The notes below the pieces were generated by a model that worked only from the letters and a program-made list of their open reading frames with translations, made no database searches and was not told the origin of the DNA. Below, in pieces: positions 1 to 8,424 of a DNA stretch of 64,000 bases (position 1 is its first letter; each line of letters begins with the position of its first letter). Source of the stretch: CBDEGK01 sp965237855 (GTDB lineage: Bacteria > Pseudomonadota > Gammaproteobacteria > Pseudomonadales > Halieaceae); the NCBI GenBank assembly GCA_965237855.1, contig CBDEGK010000004.1:558001-622000 (forward strand). Reading direction: 5' to 3'. A program made the position numbers and the translations under genes.

Positions 1-750
1 TACGTGCGGGGAGCCCGCTTCGCCAGCACCCATCTGGCGGAAGAACTGGCATCGGATGTCCCATTACCGGCCCCACTATTGCGCTGGCGTATTACCCAGC
101 GCCAGCGCAATGGCTACACCCGCGGCGACGGCATTATCCCCGACCAAATTCCCGGCGTGGAAGCTATTTACCTGCGTACCCTTGCGCAACTCGAAGCCAT
201 CCTGGTGAAACGCCCGTTCCTACTAGGGGCGCGGCCCAGCCTTGTCGACATCGGATTCTCCGGGCCGATGTTCCGGCATTTCGGGCTCGACCCGGTGCCG
301 GCTGAGATCATGAGACAACAGGCGCCGGCCGTCTGGGAATGGTCGGCGCGGCTTTGGAACAGCCGCCTGCAGGACACAGATGCAATGCTAATTTCTGGTA
401 TTCCCGCAGACTGGGGCCCCATACTCGATGAAATAGGCGAGCACTATCTGCCATACCTGTGCGCGAACAACGAGGCCGTGGCGGCGGACCAGAAGCGTTT
501 CGATACGGAGATCGGAGGGGTGCGCTACCAGGGGGCTCGCCGGTCGCCCTACCGGGTCTGGTGCCTGCAGGAGTTGCGAAAACATTTCAATGCTCTGCCC
601 GAATCAGAACAACAGACAGCAAGGGGTCTCCTGGAACAACACGCCTGCTGGGAGCCTCTCTGGCGCCACCAAGAGCTACCTATAAAGGAGGGATTTTGCA
701 GCCGCTTGCCCTTCCGTGCCGATGCCAAGTTGATCGAAGTATACGAGTGA
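1..750 (+). CDS. GST-like protein, C-terminal part (5' truncated by window edge)
   Basis: The frame is open from base 1 to the TGA at 748-750, so the N-terminal thioredoxin-like domain lies outside the window. The visible 249 residues match the C-terminal half of the 372-aa GST-like protein at 54497-55615. Both carry a YLLG/FLLG-x-RP-x-x-x-D-x-G block, then a His-Leu-Gly-x-Asp-Pro-like segment and a conserved W-x-W/HRW helix. This is the glutathione S-transferase C-terminal helical domain plus a long extra C-terminal region. Substrate is unknown. The gene is convergent with the flavin monooxygenase that follows, with only 15 bases between their stop codons. A GTG at 4 could start a shorter reading but would leave no GST N-terminal domain. 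Confidence 0.7.
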   Translation, partial: YVRGARFASTHLAEELASDVPLPAPLLRWRITQRQRNGYTRGDGIIPDQIPGVEAIYLRTLAQLEAILVKRPFLLGARPSLVDIGFSGPMFRHFGLDPVPAEIMRQQAPAVWEWSARLWNSRLQDTDAMLISGIPADWGPILDEIGEHYLPYLCANNEAVAADQKRFDTEIGGVRYQGARRSPYRVWCLQELRKHFNALPESEQQTARGLLEQHACWEPLWRHQELPIKEGFCSRLPFRADAKLIEVYE

Positions 751-752
751 AT

Positions 753-766
753 AGACCTGGCCCCAT
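753..766. repeat. Single arm of the GGGGTCAG-type repeat
   Basis: AGACCTGGCCCCATT-like bases between the two convergent stop codons match, with one change, the right arm of the perfect inverted repeat at 9559-9610. No partner arm is visible here, so this looks like a decayed or half unit. Confidence 0.4.
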
Positions 767-2190
767 TAAAGCCCCAGGGCCTCAAGCATACCGTCACGAT
801 CTGGCGGCTGAGCTTGAGGCTCAACTTGTTGCTGGTCTGAATCACTAGCCAGGTTGGCAGCGACTTCCATAACACGCTCCAGGAAGGCCGGCTGCATCAA
901 AGTGTCGGGTTGTTGCAGCAGGTTCATGGTGCGCCAGAAATCGCGCCACACAACCGGATCGGCGCTGGCAGCATCAGCAATCAATTTCATTGGGTTGGCT
1001 ACCTCCGCCTGCGGCTCTCCACCAGAGGCCAGTTTTTCCCGTTCTTCCGCACGCGCCGAATCCATCATCATGGCAATATCCAGCCATGGCACAATGTTGG
1101 CCTCAATAGCCTGGCAGCTAGCCAGGCTCTGCTGGCATAGATCCGCGGGATTGGCGGCAATGGCCCCTGCCAGTAATTGCGCCTGCCACACGGCGAGTGA
1201 CAGTCCCCGACCATAGGCGGGATTGGTGGTGATGTGGGCATCACCGATTACATGCAGGCCTGCCACCAGGGGCGTTCCGTTTTTCAGAAAATGCCGACGC
1301 CGGTTAACCAGGCCTCCCATGGGGAACACGTCGGTGGTGGCAATACCGCTGACGATCCAGGGCTCCAGTTCCGGAAACTGGCGCACGGCCAGATCATAGC
1401 TGTCCGGTTTACTAAATGCCTTTTTAAGCAGGGCGTCGTCCTCGTTGGCCGACAACGCAATTGAAAAGTATCGGTTGTCGCCACAGAAAGCCGCATAAAA
1501 CGCGTAGCCCAGATCATTGGCTACCAGGCTGGTCGTCGGAAATTCACAGCCCTCCTTCAATTTGTAAAAGCGCGAGAAGTACTGAATGCCGGCGGCTGAT
1601 TCAATATCATCATCGATCTGAATCCCCTGCTTGCTTAACCACGTGGGGACGCTGGAGCGGCGTCCGTCGGCAGCGACAACGACATCGGTGTTGAATTCGC
1701 TCCCGTCCTGCAGCCTCAGACCGCGGATTTCGGGGGTATCACCCTCGGTGGTGACAAGGCCAGACACTGTCTGGCCGCGCTGAAAATGAACCAGCCCTGC
1801 CTGCAGTAAGGTTGTGCGCAGAACCCACTCAAGGGTCGCTCGGCGACAAGCCAGCAGGACAATCTCCTTATCAGATTCCTCAACGCAGCTCTCACCATTG
1901 AGCCTGGGCATGTCTTCATAGAGCTTCATTTCTGTGGCACCGGCTGCAAGCAGACCTGCCAACACTTCCGGATGGTCGTTGCGAAGCAGATTGCGCAACC
2001 GCGCCAGCATGGCATGGGAATGACGAATTTGCGGCGCGCCTCGGCGCTCCCAGTTAAAGGCCTGCTCGGAAGAGGCAGGGAGGTCCTCGCTGTCCCTCTC
2101 AAATATGGTGACCTCATGCCCCGCTTTGGACAAATAAAGTCCTGCAGCCATACCGGCAATTCCGCCACCAACAATTGCTATCGATAGCAT
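766..2190 (-). CDS. FAD-dependent monooxygenase / geranylgeranyl-reductase-like flavoprotein
   Basis: The 474-aa protein begins with an ADP-binding GGGIAG motif at residues 8-13 and an acidic end of strand 2 (FERD), typical of the PHBH/UbiH flavoprotein superfamily. Mid-protein it has a DGRRS motif (NAD(P)H/FAD contact) and later a GDA-H motif with PAYGRGLS, the usual FAD ribityl-binding block. These features predict a soluble class A-type hydroxylase or a related oxidoreductase. Its substrate cannot be read from sequence. The start at 2190 lies 6 bases after the stop of the upstream flavin-nucleotide protein (2196-2672), so the two genes are probably co-transcribed. A pairing of FMN/F420-type and FAD proteins may be functional, but that is inference. 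Confidence 0.8.
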   Translation of the reverse strand: MLSIAIVGGGIAGMAAGLYLSKAGHEVTIFERDSEDLPASSEQAFNWERRGAPQIRHSHAMLARLRNLLRNDHPEVLAGLLAAGATEMKLYEDMPRLNGESCVEESDKEIVLLACRRATLEWVLRTTLLQAGLVHFQRGQTVSGLVTTEGDTPEIRGLRLQDGSEFNTDVVVAADGRRSSVPTWLSKQGIQIDDDIESAAGIQYFSRFYKLKEGCEFPTTSLVANDLGYAFYAAFCGDNRYFSIALSANEDDALLKKAFSKPDSYDLAVRQFPELEPWIVSGIATTDVFPMGGLVNRRRHFLKNGTPLVAGLHVIGDAHITTNPAYGRGLSLAVWQAQLLAGAIAANPADLCQQSLASCQAIEANIVPWLDIAMMMDSARAEEREKLASGGEPQAEVANPMKLIADAASADPVVWRDFWRTMNLLQQPDTLMQPAFLERVMEVAANLASDSDQQQVEPQAQPPDRDGMLEALGL

Positions 2191-2195
2191 GTGGC

Positions 2196-2672
2196 TCAGG
2201 CCTCCTCGTTTTCAGCAAACCACTCAAAACGACCGGCAGCGCCATAGAACTTCAACAGGATGATTTTTTCCGGGGTGATCTTTATAAAGCCCTTGTCGGG
2301 GCAATTCTCTGCCTCCTCCGGCGCCCACATGGCCAGGTCGTAGTCAAAGACATCGTCCCAGAGTCGTTTTTTGGTGTCAGTGTCGCTGACAATCTCACCC
2401 TGACCCCACAAAATCAGGCTGTCCATTTCAGTCTCTTCACCCACCATCCAATGGCAGGAAAGCTGTGGGTTAACGGCGATATTCTTCGCTTTGGCGGAGG
2501 CCAGTTCTACCATAGCCCACAAGGTGTGACCCTCCCAGCCGGGATGGACGGGAGTCACGAAGGGGCGGCCTTTGCTGTTGGCGGTTGCAACATAGGCCCA
2601 GGGTCCCAGTCGATTGGATTCTTCGATCATCCTGTCGATGGGTACTTGTTCTACACTCGGTGAGTCGACCAT
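2196..2672 (-). CDS. Pyridoxamine 5'-phosphate oxidase-like flavin-binding protein
   Basis: I chose ATG 2672 (MVDSPS...), preceded by AAGGA at a good distance; the longer open frame upstream to 2903 has no family similarity. The 158-aa product has the split-barrel PNPOx-like pattern: GPWAYVATANSKGRPFVTPVHPG near the start, then LWAMVELASAKAKNI and LSCHW strands. Members bind FMN, F420 or haem and act as small oxidoreductases; the exact cofactor is not evident. It sits directly upstream of the FAD monooxygenase at 766-2190 and probably heads that two-gene operon. Confidence 0.75.
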   Translation of the reverse strand: MVDSPSVEQVPIDRMIEESNRLGPWAYVATANSKGRPFVTPVHPGWEGHTLWAMVELASAKAKNIAVNPQLSCHWMVGEETEMDSLILWGQGEIVSDTDTKKRLWDDVFDYDLAMWAPEEAENCPDKGFIKITPEKIILLKFYGAAGRFEWFAENEEA

Positions 2673-2868
2673 GGCGATGTTCCTTATTCTCGTAATAAGG
2701 AAGTATAAGAAAGATGAGGTGTTGCAAGCAAAGGCCTGGCTGTTCTGCAGAATCCTGCAAGCCACTGACAATCTGGTTGCGAAGTCACCACCGCTACGGC
2801 GAGAATAGCACCACGGCTCGAAATGCCTACGCCGCATACCGGATATCATCGAGGAGGAGTAAGCGTAC

Positions 2869-3360
2869 ATGTTCTCAGCGGAAACAGCCGCACTACTGGG
2901 CAACTACGGTGAATTTCTGGGTGCCATCGCGGTGCTCATCACCCTCATCTACCTGTCCCTGCAAGTTCGTCAGAGTAACGTGGCCAACCGGGTCGCCAGC
3001 AACCAGGCCATCAATAAAAAAACCTCTGACTACCTGAAAGTGCTGTATCAAAATGATGAAGTGCTGGATATCTGGGTCCGCGGGCGTCAGTCATTTAAAA
3101 CCCTGGAAGACACGGACAGGCTCAAATTTGAGTTGATGATGTACGACGGCTTTGGCAATTTCCACGAACACTGGCACCAGGCCCGGGCCGGGGTTACCGA
3201 TGAGACCCAGTTCGTGCGGGTAAAAACGCTGATACAGCTGTACTTTGCACAGCCCGGAATCGTGCAGGCCTGGCGTCACATCAGCAAGCACTATGGATTC
3301 GACAAGGACTTCAACGAGTTCATTGAGGAGCAGATTCAACTCGGTGGAACTGGCGAGTAG
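2869..3360 (+). CDS. Hypothetical protein with one N-terminal membrane segment
   Basis: 163 aa, starting after a strong GGAGGAG ribosome binding site at about 2852-2858. Residues about 13-31 form a hydrophobic segment (GAIAVLITLIYLSLQV), followed by a mainly helical soluble part with VRQSN, a WVRGRQSF segment and a YFAQPG segment. This layout is common in small conserved proteins of marine Gammaproteobacteria of unknown role. It is transcribed alone, divergent from the PNPOx/FAD operon and convergent with the SDR at 3366. No enzymatic motif is seen. Confidence 0.7.
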   Translation: MFSAETAALLGNYGEFLGAIAVLITLIYLSLQVRQSNVANRVASNQAINKKTSDYLKVLYQNDEVLDIWVRGRQSFKTLEDTDRLKFELMMYDGFGNFHEHWHQARAGVTDETQFVRVKTLIQLYFAQPGIVQAWRHISKHYGFDKDFNEFIEEQIQLGGTGE

Positions 3361-3365
3361 CTTGC

Positions 3366-4169
3366 TCAGCTACTGCCGTAGACGAGCCCCCCGACTATCT
3401 TGTCGATAAATGACTGGGGAGCGAAACGCTTGATCAGCGTTATGGCTTTGGCCCGGTCCATCGGCACCCGCAAGGGTTTCTTCTCAGACTTGATCACCTG
3501 GTAGATTTTTTCTGAGACCATTTGCGGGGTTAGCTTGCTGTTGGCCGTATCCTTTGCCATGCGCTTGACCATGCGGTGACTGAGGGAATCATCGGCGATG
3601 CCTGCCACCGTACGCAGGTGATGACCCGTGGCGGGGCGATCCATGTACATCGCCACCGGCTGCATGATCACGACACTAATATTTTCCCGCTTCATCTCCT
3701 GGTAAAAGGCTTCACTGAACGCTTCCAGCGCAAACTTGGCCGAGGTGTAGGAACTCATCAAAGGCACCGCCAACAAACCGCCCAGGGAACTCATGTTCAC
3801 CACTGTACCGGCCCCCTGCTCCTTCATGATGCCTGCGGCAGCTTTGCAAACCCGCATCACACCGAACACGTTTGTGTCATAGAGCGCAGCCACCTCATCC
3901 ACATCAGCCTCTTCCACCGAGCCGATGACCATTTCGTTGACGCAGTTAATCACCACATCAATTCGGCCCTCATTTGCTACCAACCCAGCGAGACAGGCGT
4001 CCACAGAATCCTGACGGGAAACATCCAATGCCAACAAGGGAAATGGAACCTCCCCCGCACGCGCCTCGGGGTTGCGTGAGGTCCCGTAAACAGTCTCGCC
4101 CCTTTCCTGCAGCATTTTCCCCAGTACCTGACCGAGACCACCTGTTGCGCCGGTTATTAATATGACCAC
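3366..4169 (-). CDS. Short-chain dehydrogenase/reductase
   Basis: A classical SDR of 267 aa. The cofactor motif TGATGGLG is at residues 6-13, the active-site Ser at 128 (NMSS) and the catalytic Tyr141-x3-Lys145 (YTSAK). The usual NNAG is changed to NCVN (75-78), which is tolerated in some members. An acidic/basic pattern after strand 2 (TSRNPEA) favours NADP(H). It is the last gene of the minus-strand run from the TetR gene at 7416, 5 bases after the MDR gene, and so probably handles an alcohol or ketone in the same catabolic route. The substrate is not identifiable. Confidence 0.85.
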   Translation of the reverse strand: MVILITGATGGLGQVLGKMLQERGETVYGTSRNPEARAGEVPFPLLALDVSRQDSVDACLAGLVANEGRIDVVINCVNEMVIGSVEEADVDEVAALYDTNVFGVMRVCKAAAGIMKEQGAGTVVNMSSLGGLLAVPLMSSYTSAKFALEAFSEAFYQEMKRENISVVIMQPVAMYMDRPATGHHLRTVAGIADDSLSHRMVKRMAKDTANSKLTPQMVSEKIYQVIKSEKKPLRVPMDRAKAITLIKRFAPQSFIDKIVGGLVYGSS

Positions 4170-4173
4170 TTGC

Positions 4174-5211
4174 TTACTCCCCCTCAGGTGTAACTAATTG
4201 CACCAACTGCTTGCCTTGATTTTCACCCTTGAGCATGCGGAAAAATGCGGAGGGCACCTGTTCAATTCCCTGCAGAATGTCCTCCTGTACCTTAAGCTTG
4301 CCCGCCTTGATGAGTTCAGCCAGCGCCATCAACGCCTCCAGCATCCGGTCCTGGTGATCGAGCAAAACGAACCCCTGCTTAAGAATCCGCTTGGATAGAA
4401 TCACGTTGTTGTCTCGTCTCCCTGTATCCAGGCGCGTGTCATTTAAATGGGAAATAGCCATCCTGCCAATTACTGCGATACGGGCGCCGACGTTATACAA
4501 ATCGAGCAGGGCCTCCGAAATGTCTCCCGAGGTGTTGTCGTAATACATATCGATTCCATCGGGGCAATTGGCTGCCAGGTCAGCAGCCAACTGCTCAATA
4601 CTCTTGTCGCGATAGCTCACCACAGCGTCATAACCCCAGTCGGCCCTTACTTGTGTTGCCTTCTCTGCGGTGCTGGTAATTCCTACCACTCGACAGCCTT
4701 TCTCACGGGCCAGTTGCGCTACTATCGTTCCAACTGAGCTACCGGCAGAAGAAATCACCAGGGTCTCCCCTGTTTTGGCTTGACAAATATCTTCGAAGGC
4801 CAGGTAGGCGGTCGCACCCGTGGTGCCTACCACACCCAGGTACCAGCTGGCGGGTGCCAGCTCTGTACTGATAGGCGTACCCGGCTTATCGTCTCCGCCA
4901 AGAGCGTACTCTTGCATGTCGAAGCGCCCGAAACGCATCTGTCCGACGGGTGCATCCTCCCGGTTGCTGGCAATAATTTCACCGACCGTGTAAGCATGCA
5001 TGACCTCGCCAGGAGTCACCGATTCAACATAGTTCTCTTCATCGCGCATGCGGGACACTAATGCTGGATCCATTGAGATGTAGTGATTACGCAACAAGAA
5101 CTCTCCGGCGGCTGGCTCCGGAATGGAGTTCTGCACCTGACTGAACACATCGGGAGTTGGCGCCCCAGTGGGTCGCTCTACAAACAAGATCTGGTGATTG
5201 ATATCTGTCAC
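4174..5211 (-). CDS. Zinc-independent MDR oxidoreductase (alkenal/one or quinone reductase type)
   Basis: The 345-aa protein has the N-terminal MDR cofactor-domain partner with YISMDPALVSRM, then a Rossmann motif AGSSVG around residues 154-159 and the GITSTAEK strand end. There are no structural zinc cysteines, so it fits the NADP-dependent leukotriene B4 12-hydroxydehydrogenase / curcumin reductase family that reduces C=C bonds next to a carbonyl. Its ATG overlaps the stop of the flavin hydroxylase by four bases (ATGA), so the two are translationally coupled. In this operon it probably reduces an unsaturated ring-cleavage or side-chain intermediate (inference). Confidence 0.85.
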   Translation of the reverse strand: MTDINHQILFVERPTGAPTPDVFSQVQNSIPEPAAGEFLLRNHYISMDPALVSRMRDEENYVESVTPGEVMHAYTVGEIIASNREDAPVGQMRFGRFDMQEYALGGDDKPGTPISTELAPASWYLGVVGTTGATAYLAFEDICQAKTGETLVISSAGSSVGTIVAQLAREKGCRVVGITSTAEKATQVRADWGYDAVVSYRDKSIEQLAADLAANCPDGIDMYYDNTSGDISEALLDLYNVGARIAVIGRMAISHLNDTRLDTGRRDNNVILSKRILKQGFVLLDHQDRMLEALMALAELIKAGKLKVQEDILQGIEQVPSAFFRMLKGENQGKQLVQLVTPEGE

Positions 5212-6779
5212 GCTGTTACTCCCAATAATTGTGCTGCTTGCTGCAATTTTTCAGTGGCATCCGCGCTGGTGAAGGCCGCCATACAAAAACGATCGGGGCG
5301 TACCAGCACCATATTGGCATCGCCGTGAGCGAACAGGCTTTCAAACACCTCACCATGACTCGCCAGTGTCAGTTCCCCTTCCGCGATCGCCAAAACGCTC
5401 GCACCACTCTGTTCCCATATACGTAGATCTGCCGCGTCTACTTCCTTGCGTGGGTCGCAACCGAGGCCAACAATTGCAAAACCTTCACCCAGAAAGTCGT
5501 CGAGTAACTGTTCCAAGCCTTCCCCGTTCACCACTGAAGGCTGGGTCAACATACGCCCGGAAAGATGCGCTTGCTCGATGCCAATAGCCGCCCCCTTCTT
5601 GAAGGATCGATCCGCCATGGCTTTGAAGATGCCACCCACAAATCCATCCATGGCCTCGGCGGGTTGCTCGTTCAAATCGGCGAACGCCGCGTCTCGAGCC
5701 GCAGCCGCCTCATGGTCTGTGGGTTGAATTTGCTCGCCCAACATCAGCGCCACGTCGATTAATTCCTTGGCATGATCCCAACGCTCTGGCTCATAACTGT
5801 CCATCAACTCTGCTGGGGCACTCTCATTAATGACTGCCGCCAATTTCCAACCCAGATTGCCAACATCTCGAATACCACTGTTGAGGCCCTGACCTGCAAA
5901 TGGTGGGGTCATATGCGCCGCATCACCCGCGAGAAAAACGCGCCCATCCTGGAATCGTTCTGCAACAATGGCGTGAAAGTCGTAAACCCGCCGCCGAAAT
6001 ATATCCACCTTATCCAGATCTACGTAGTCCTCAATGAGTTTGTGGATCGTCTCATCCTGCAGAAAGGAATCGCGGTCCTCGCCCGGCAAAATCATCCATT
6101 CCCAGCGGCGAGTGGAATGAGGGGTTTGCAGGAACATTCCCGGACGTGTCGGATCGCAGAAAAAGCGAAAGGCTCGTTTGCCGTCATATTCTTCCTCGTG
6201 GGTATCGATCACCAACCACGGCAGTGGATTGGATTCTCCTTCCATTTTGATCCCCAGTTGCGCGCGCACAGTGGAGCGACCACCATCACAAGCCACAAGA
6301 TAGCGCGCAGATATCTCCTCTACATCTCCAGTAGGAGTTTCTACCCGCGCCACAACGCCATGCTCATCCTGAGAAAAGTCCAACAGCTTGTGCTCAAACT
6401 GCAGGGTTACGCTGTCATAGCGAGCCAACTCCCGGGCCAGGGTTCGCACCATCGCCGGCTGGCTGAAGCTACACAGGTTCGGATAACCCAGTGGTCCCGG
6501 TTTGTCGTCGTCCAGAGCAAACAAACGCTCGCCGGCAGCATTGAGGTATTCGCCAATTACGCCCCAAAGAATATCCGGCCTGAGATCGTCCAGCAGGTCC
6601 AGGGCCTTAAGACTACGCAGTGTTTCCGGGTCCAGGCCTACCGCCCGCGGCTCATCTGACAACTCTGCTAGGGCATCCAGTTGCAGGCATTCAACACCCC
6701 GTCTTCCTAGCTGGTGTGCCAGTATCAGGCCCACTGGTCCCGCTCCGACAATAAGTACATCTGTTGTTCTACTGCTCAT
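5208..6779 (-). CDS. MhpA-like FAD-dependent aromatic hydroxylase
   Basis: The 523-aa class A flavoprotein has GAGPVG at residues 12-17, the DG motif (ACDGGRST) near 165-172 and the GD motif (LAGDAAHMTPPFAGQGLN). The last string is characteristic of the 3-(3-hydroxyphenyl)propionate hydroxylase / pentachlorophenol monooxygenase group. A C-terminal thioredoxin-like region is also present. The expected reaction is NAD(P)H-dependent ortho-hydroxylation of a phenol to a catechol. It overlaps the TetR gene upstream by 11 bases and the MDR gene downstream by 4. The divergent extradiol-type dioxygenase at 8425 would be the natural next enzyme, which supports a phenolic substrate, though its identity is unknown. 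Confidence 0.85.
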   Translation of the reverse strand: MSSRTTDVLIVGAGPVGLILAHQLGRRGVECLQLDALAELSDEPRAVGLDPETLRSLKALDLLDDLRPDILWGVIGEYLNAAGERLFALDDDKPGPLGYPNLCSFSQPAMVRTLARELARYDSVTLQFEHKLLDFSQDEHGVVARVETPTGDVEEISARYLVACDGGRSTVRAQLGIKMEGESNPLPWLVIDTHEEEYDGKRAFRFFCDPTRPGMFLQTPHSTRRWEWMILPGEDRDSFLQDETIHKLIEDYVDLDKVDIFRRRVYDFHAIVAERFQDGRVFLAGDAAHMTPPFAGQGLNSGIRDVGNLGWKLAAVINESAPAELMDSYEPERWDHAKELIDVALMLGEQIQPTDHEAAAARDAAFADLNEQPAEAMDGFVGGIFKAMADRSFKKGAAIGIEQAHLSGRMLTQPSVVNGEGLEQLLDDFLGEGFAIVGLGCDPRKEVDAADLRIWEQSGASVLAIAEGELTLASHGEVFESLFAHGDANMVLVRPDRFCMAAFTSADATEKLQQAAQLLGVTA

Positions 6780-7416
6780 GCTCTATCTCTCCCATTCCCA
6801 GCAAGGCTTTCACCATCATCTCCGCATGTTCTTCAACAATTGCATCGTCGTGGGGATCTGCATCAAATAGCAATTCACACTCTGGCGCGTGGGAAAAAAT
6901 CAGTGAGCTGGCGCCGGCCATAAAGTAGTACCAGTGCATAAACTTTTGCTCACTTAGCCCCAGGGCCTCCACTACGGGATCACGCAACGTAGCTGAGTTG
7001 TTCAATAGATGTCGCTCCGCGAGATAGTCCAGACGCCAGCTGTGATGGCGCGCCTCTTGACTGAGCAAGCGTGGAAACTCAGGGTGCCTGGAACTGAAGC
7101 GAACGTAGAAGCGAACAATGGCACTGACCCGTTCGGGAGGGGATAGATCGGCCAGCATTTCGAGTCTCGGCGCCAGCGCATCCGCCATCAGGTTAAAGGT
7201 GCGATCGGCCATCTCCTTCCAAAGAGACTCCTTGTCCTTGAAGTGATAGACCAGTAATCCACGCTGCACATCTGCCTCGTTTTCCAGGTCCCGAATAGAC
7301 ACTCCCTCAAAACCGTGCTCGGTAAACAGGAGCGAGGCCGCATCCAACAACTTGTTGCGGGTAACCTCGGTGCGCTCCTGAGTGCGGCGTGGTTTGGTAG
7401 CTGTTTTTGGGCTCAT
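6769..7416 (-). CDS. TetR-family repressor heading the MhpA-like operon
   Basis: I place the start at ATG 7416 (MSPKTATK...). An ATG at 7458 is in frame but would add residues rich in promoter-like sequence. The HTH domain covers residues about 17-62 with the typical VQRGLLVYHFKDKESLW recognition helix region. The rest is an all-helical ligand domain ending in acidic residues. It is the first gene of its own operon with the hydroxylase, and it diverges from the FAH/dioxygenase genes. That is the normal arrangement for a local repressor of both directions. The inducer is likely the pathway substrate or an intermediate (inference). Confidence 0.85.
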   Translation of the reverse strand: MSPKTATKPRRTQERTEVTRNKLLDAASLLFTEHGFEGVSIRDLENEADVQRGLLVYHFKDKESLWKEMADRTFNLMADALAPRLEMLADLSPPERVSAIVRFYVRFSSRHPEFPRLLSQEARHHSWRLDYLAERHLLNNSATLRDPVVEALGLSEQKFMHWYYFMAGASSLIFSHAPECELLFDADPHDDAIVEEHAEMMVKALLGMGEIEHEQ

Positions 7417-7446
7417 GAACGGATATCGCTGTCGATGAAGAAAAAC

Positions 7447-7496
7447 CGAATATATCATATTTTCGTTGACATGCAAATTTTTTACGATATTATTCG
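7447..7496. promoter_or_regulatory. Divergent promoter with candidate TetR operator
   Basis: On the plus strand TTGACA (7466-7471) and TATTAT (7488-7493) are 16 bases apart, a good sigma-70 promoter for the gene at 7543. It is flanked by an inverted pair, CGAATATATC at 7447-7456 and GATATTATTCG at 7486-7496, which brackets the -35 and overlaps the -10. An operator for the TetR at 6769-7416 here would repress both directions. The promoter call is fair; assignment of the operator to this TetR is inference. Confidence 0.5.
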
Positions 7497-7542
7497 CACA
7501 AATGCATATTTATTCAGTTGATAATCAACAAAAGGCGCAACC

Positions 7543-8400
7543 ATGAAACTAGTCAGCTTCAGTCACAACAACACCGCTTCCTACGGCATTCTCAATGGCG
7601 AGAGTATTACCAACCTCAGCCAGCGACTGGGAGATCAGTACCCTGATCTAAAATCCCTGATAGCAGCAGGCGTGGACAAGGCAATCGACGTCGAGCAGTC
7701 AGCAGATTTACAGCTGGCCGATGTGGAGCTTCTGCCTACTATTCCCAACCCGGGTGTGATCTGGTGCGCGGGCATGAACACCCACAGTCATTTCATCGAG
7801 GCTAAAGACCACCTTGGTCTGGAAGAAGAACCGGGAACGCCTATGTTCTTTCTACGCGCGCCTGGCAGCATTGTTGGCGGCGGTGTAGATATAGAAAAAC
7901 CCATCAAGGAACCGGCCTTCGATTACGAAGGAGAAGTAGCAATCATCATCGGCAAGCCCTGCCGCAATGTCAGCGAAGAAGATGCGCTGGAATATGTCGC
8001 CGGCTACAGCTGTTTCAATGATGGTTCGGCTCGCATGTACCAGATCGCCAGCGGCCAGATGACCACGGGGAAAAATGCCTGGCGCAGTGGCAGCATGGGG
8101 CCCTGCATGACCACCGCCGACAGCGTCGATCTCAACAGCATGACACTAACCACACATGTTAATGGAGAACTTCGCCAAACCATGCCGCTGGACGATCTGA
8201 TTTTCTCATTCGCCAAATTAATCAGCCACATTTCCGAGGTCTACCACCTGCAGCCTGGTGATGTTATCGCTACCGGCTCCGCCGAGGGTGTAGGCGCTTT
8301 CTGGAACCCGCAAACGTTCCTCGCACCAGGCGATGTGATAGATATCAATGTCGCCGAGATAGGCACGCTCAGCAATACCGTTGTGGAGCAGGTTCTGTAA
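7543..8400 (+). CDS. Fumarylacetoacetate hydrolase-family enzyme
   Basis: 285 aa with an N-terminal small domain and the FAH C-terminal fold. The metal-binding block FDYEGEVAIIIGK (around residues 126-138) provides acidic ligands, followed by GYSCFNDGSARMYQ and the GDVIATGSAEGVG turn typical of the family. Relatives hydrolyse C-C bonds of acylpyruvates or act as hydratases/isomerases on meta-cleavage products. It is first in a two-gene plus-strand unit with the extradiol-type dioxygenase 25 bases downstream, so it most likely acts on that enzyme's product. Which of the FAH reactions it catalyses cannot be told. Confidence 0.85.
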   Translation: MKLVSFSHNNTASYGILNGESITNLSQRLGDQYPDLKSLIAAGVDKAIDVEQSADLQLADVELLPTIPNPGVIWCAGMNTHSHFIEAKDHLGLEEEPGTPMFFLRAPGSIVGGGVDIEKPIKEPAFDYEGEVAIIIGKPCRNVSEEDALEYVAGYSCFNDGSARMYQIASGQMTTGKNAWRSGSMGPCMTTADSVDLNSMTLTTHVNGELRQTMPLDDLIFSFAKLISHISEVYHLQPGDVIATGSAEGVGAFWNPQTFLAPGDVIDINVAEIGTLSNTVVEQVL

Positions 8401-8424
8401 CAAATCAATTATCGAGGCGAAATC

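Noticed and set aside
2176..2189. TGCTATCGATAGCA palindrome
   Set aside because: It is formed by the first codons of the FAD monooxygenase within an operon, so a regulatory role is unlikely.
5772..6659. Long open frame (295 aa) on the plus strand
   Set aside because: It is antisense to the MhpA-like hydroxylase, has no family motifs and no ribosome site; it reflects codon composition of the real gene.
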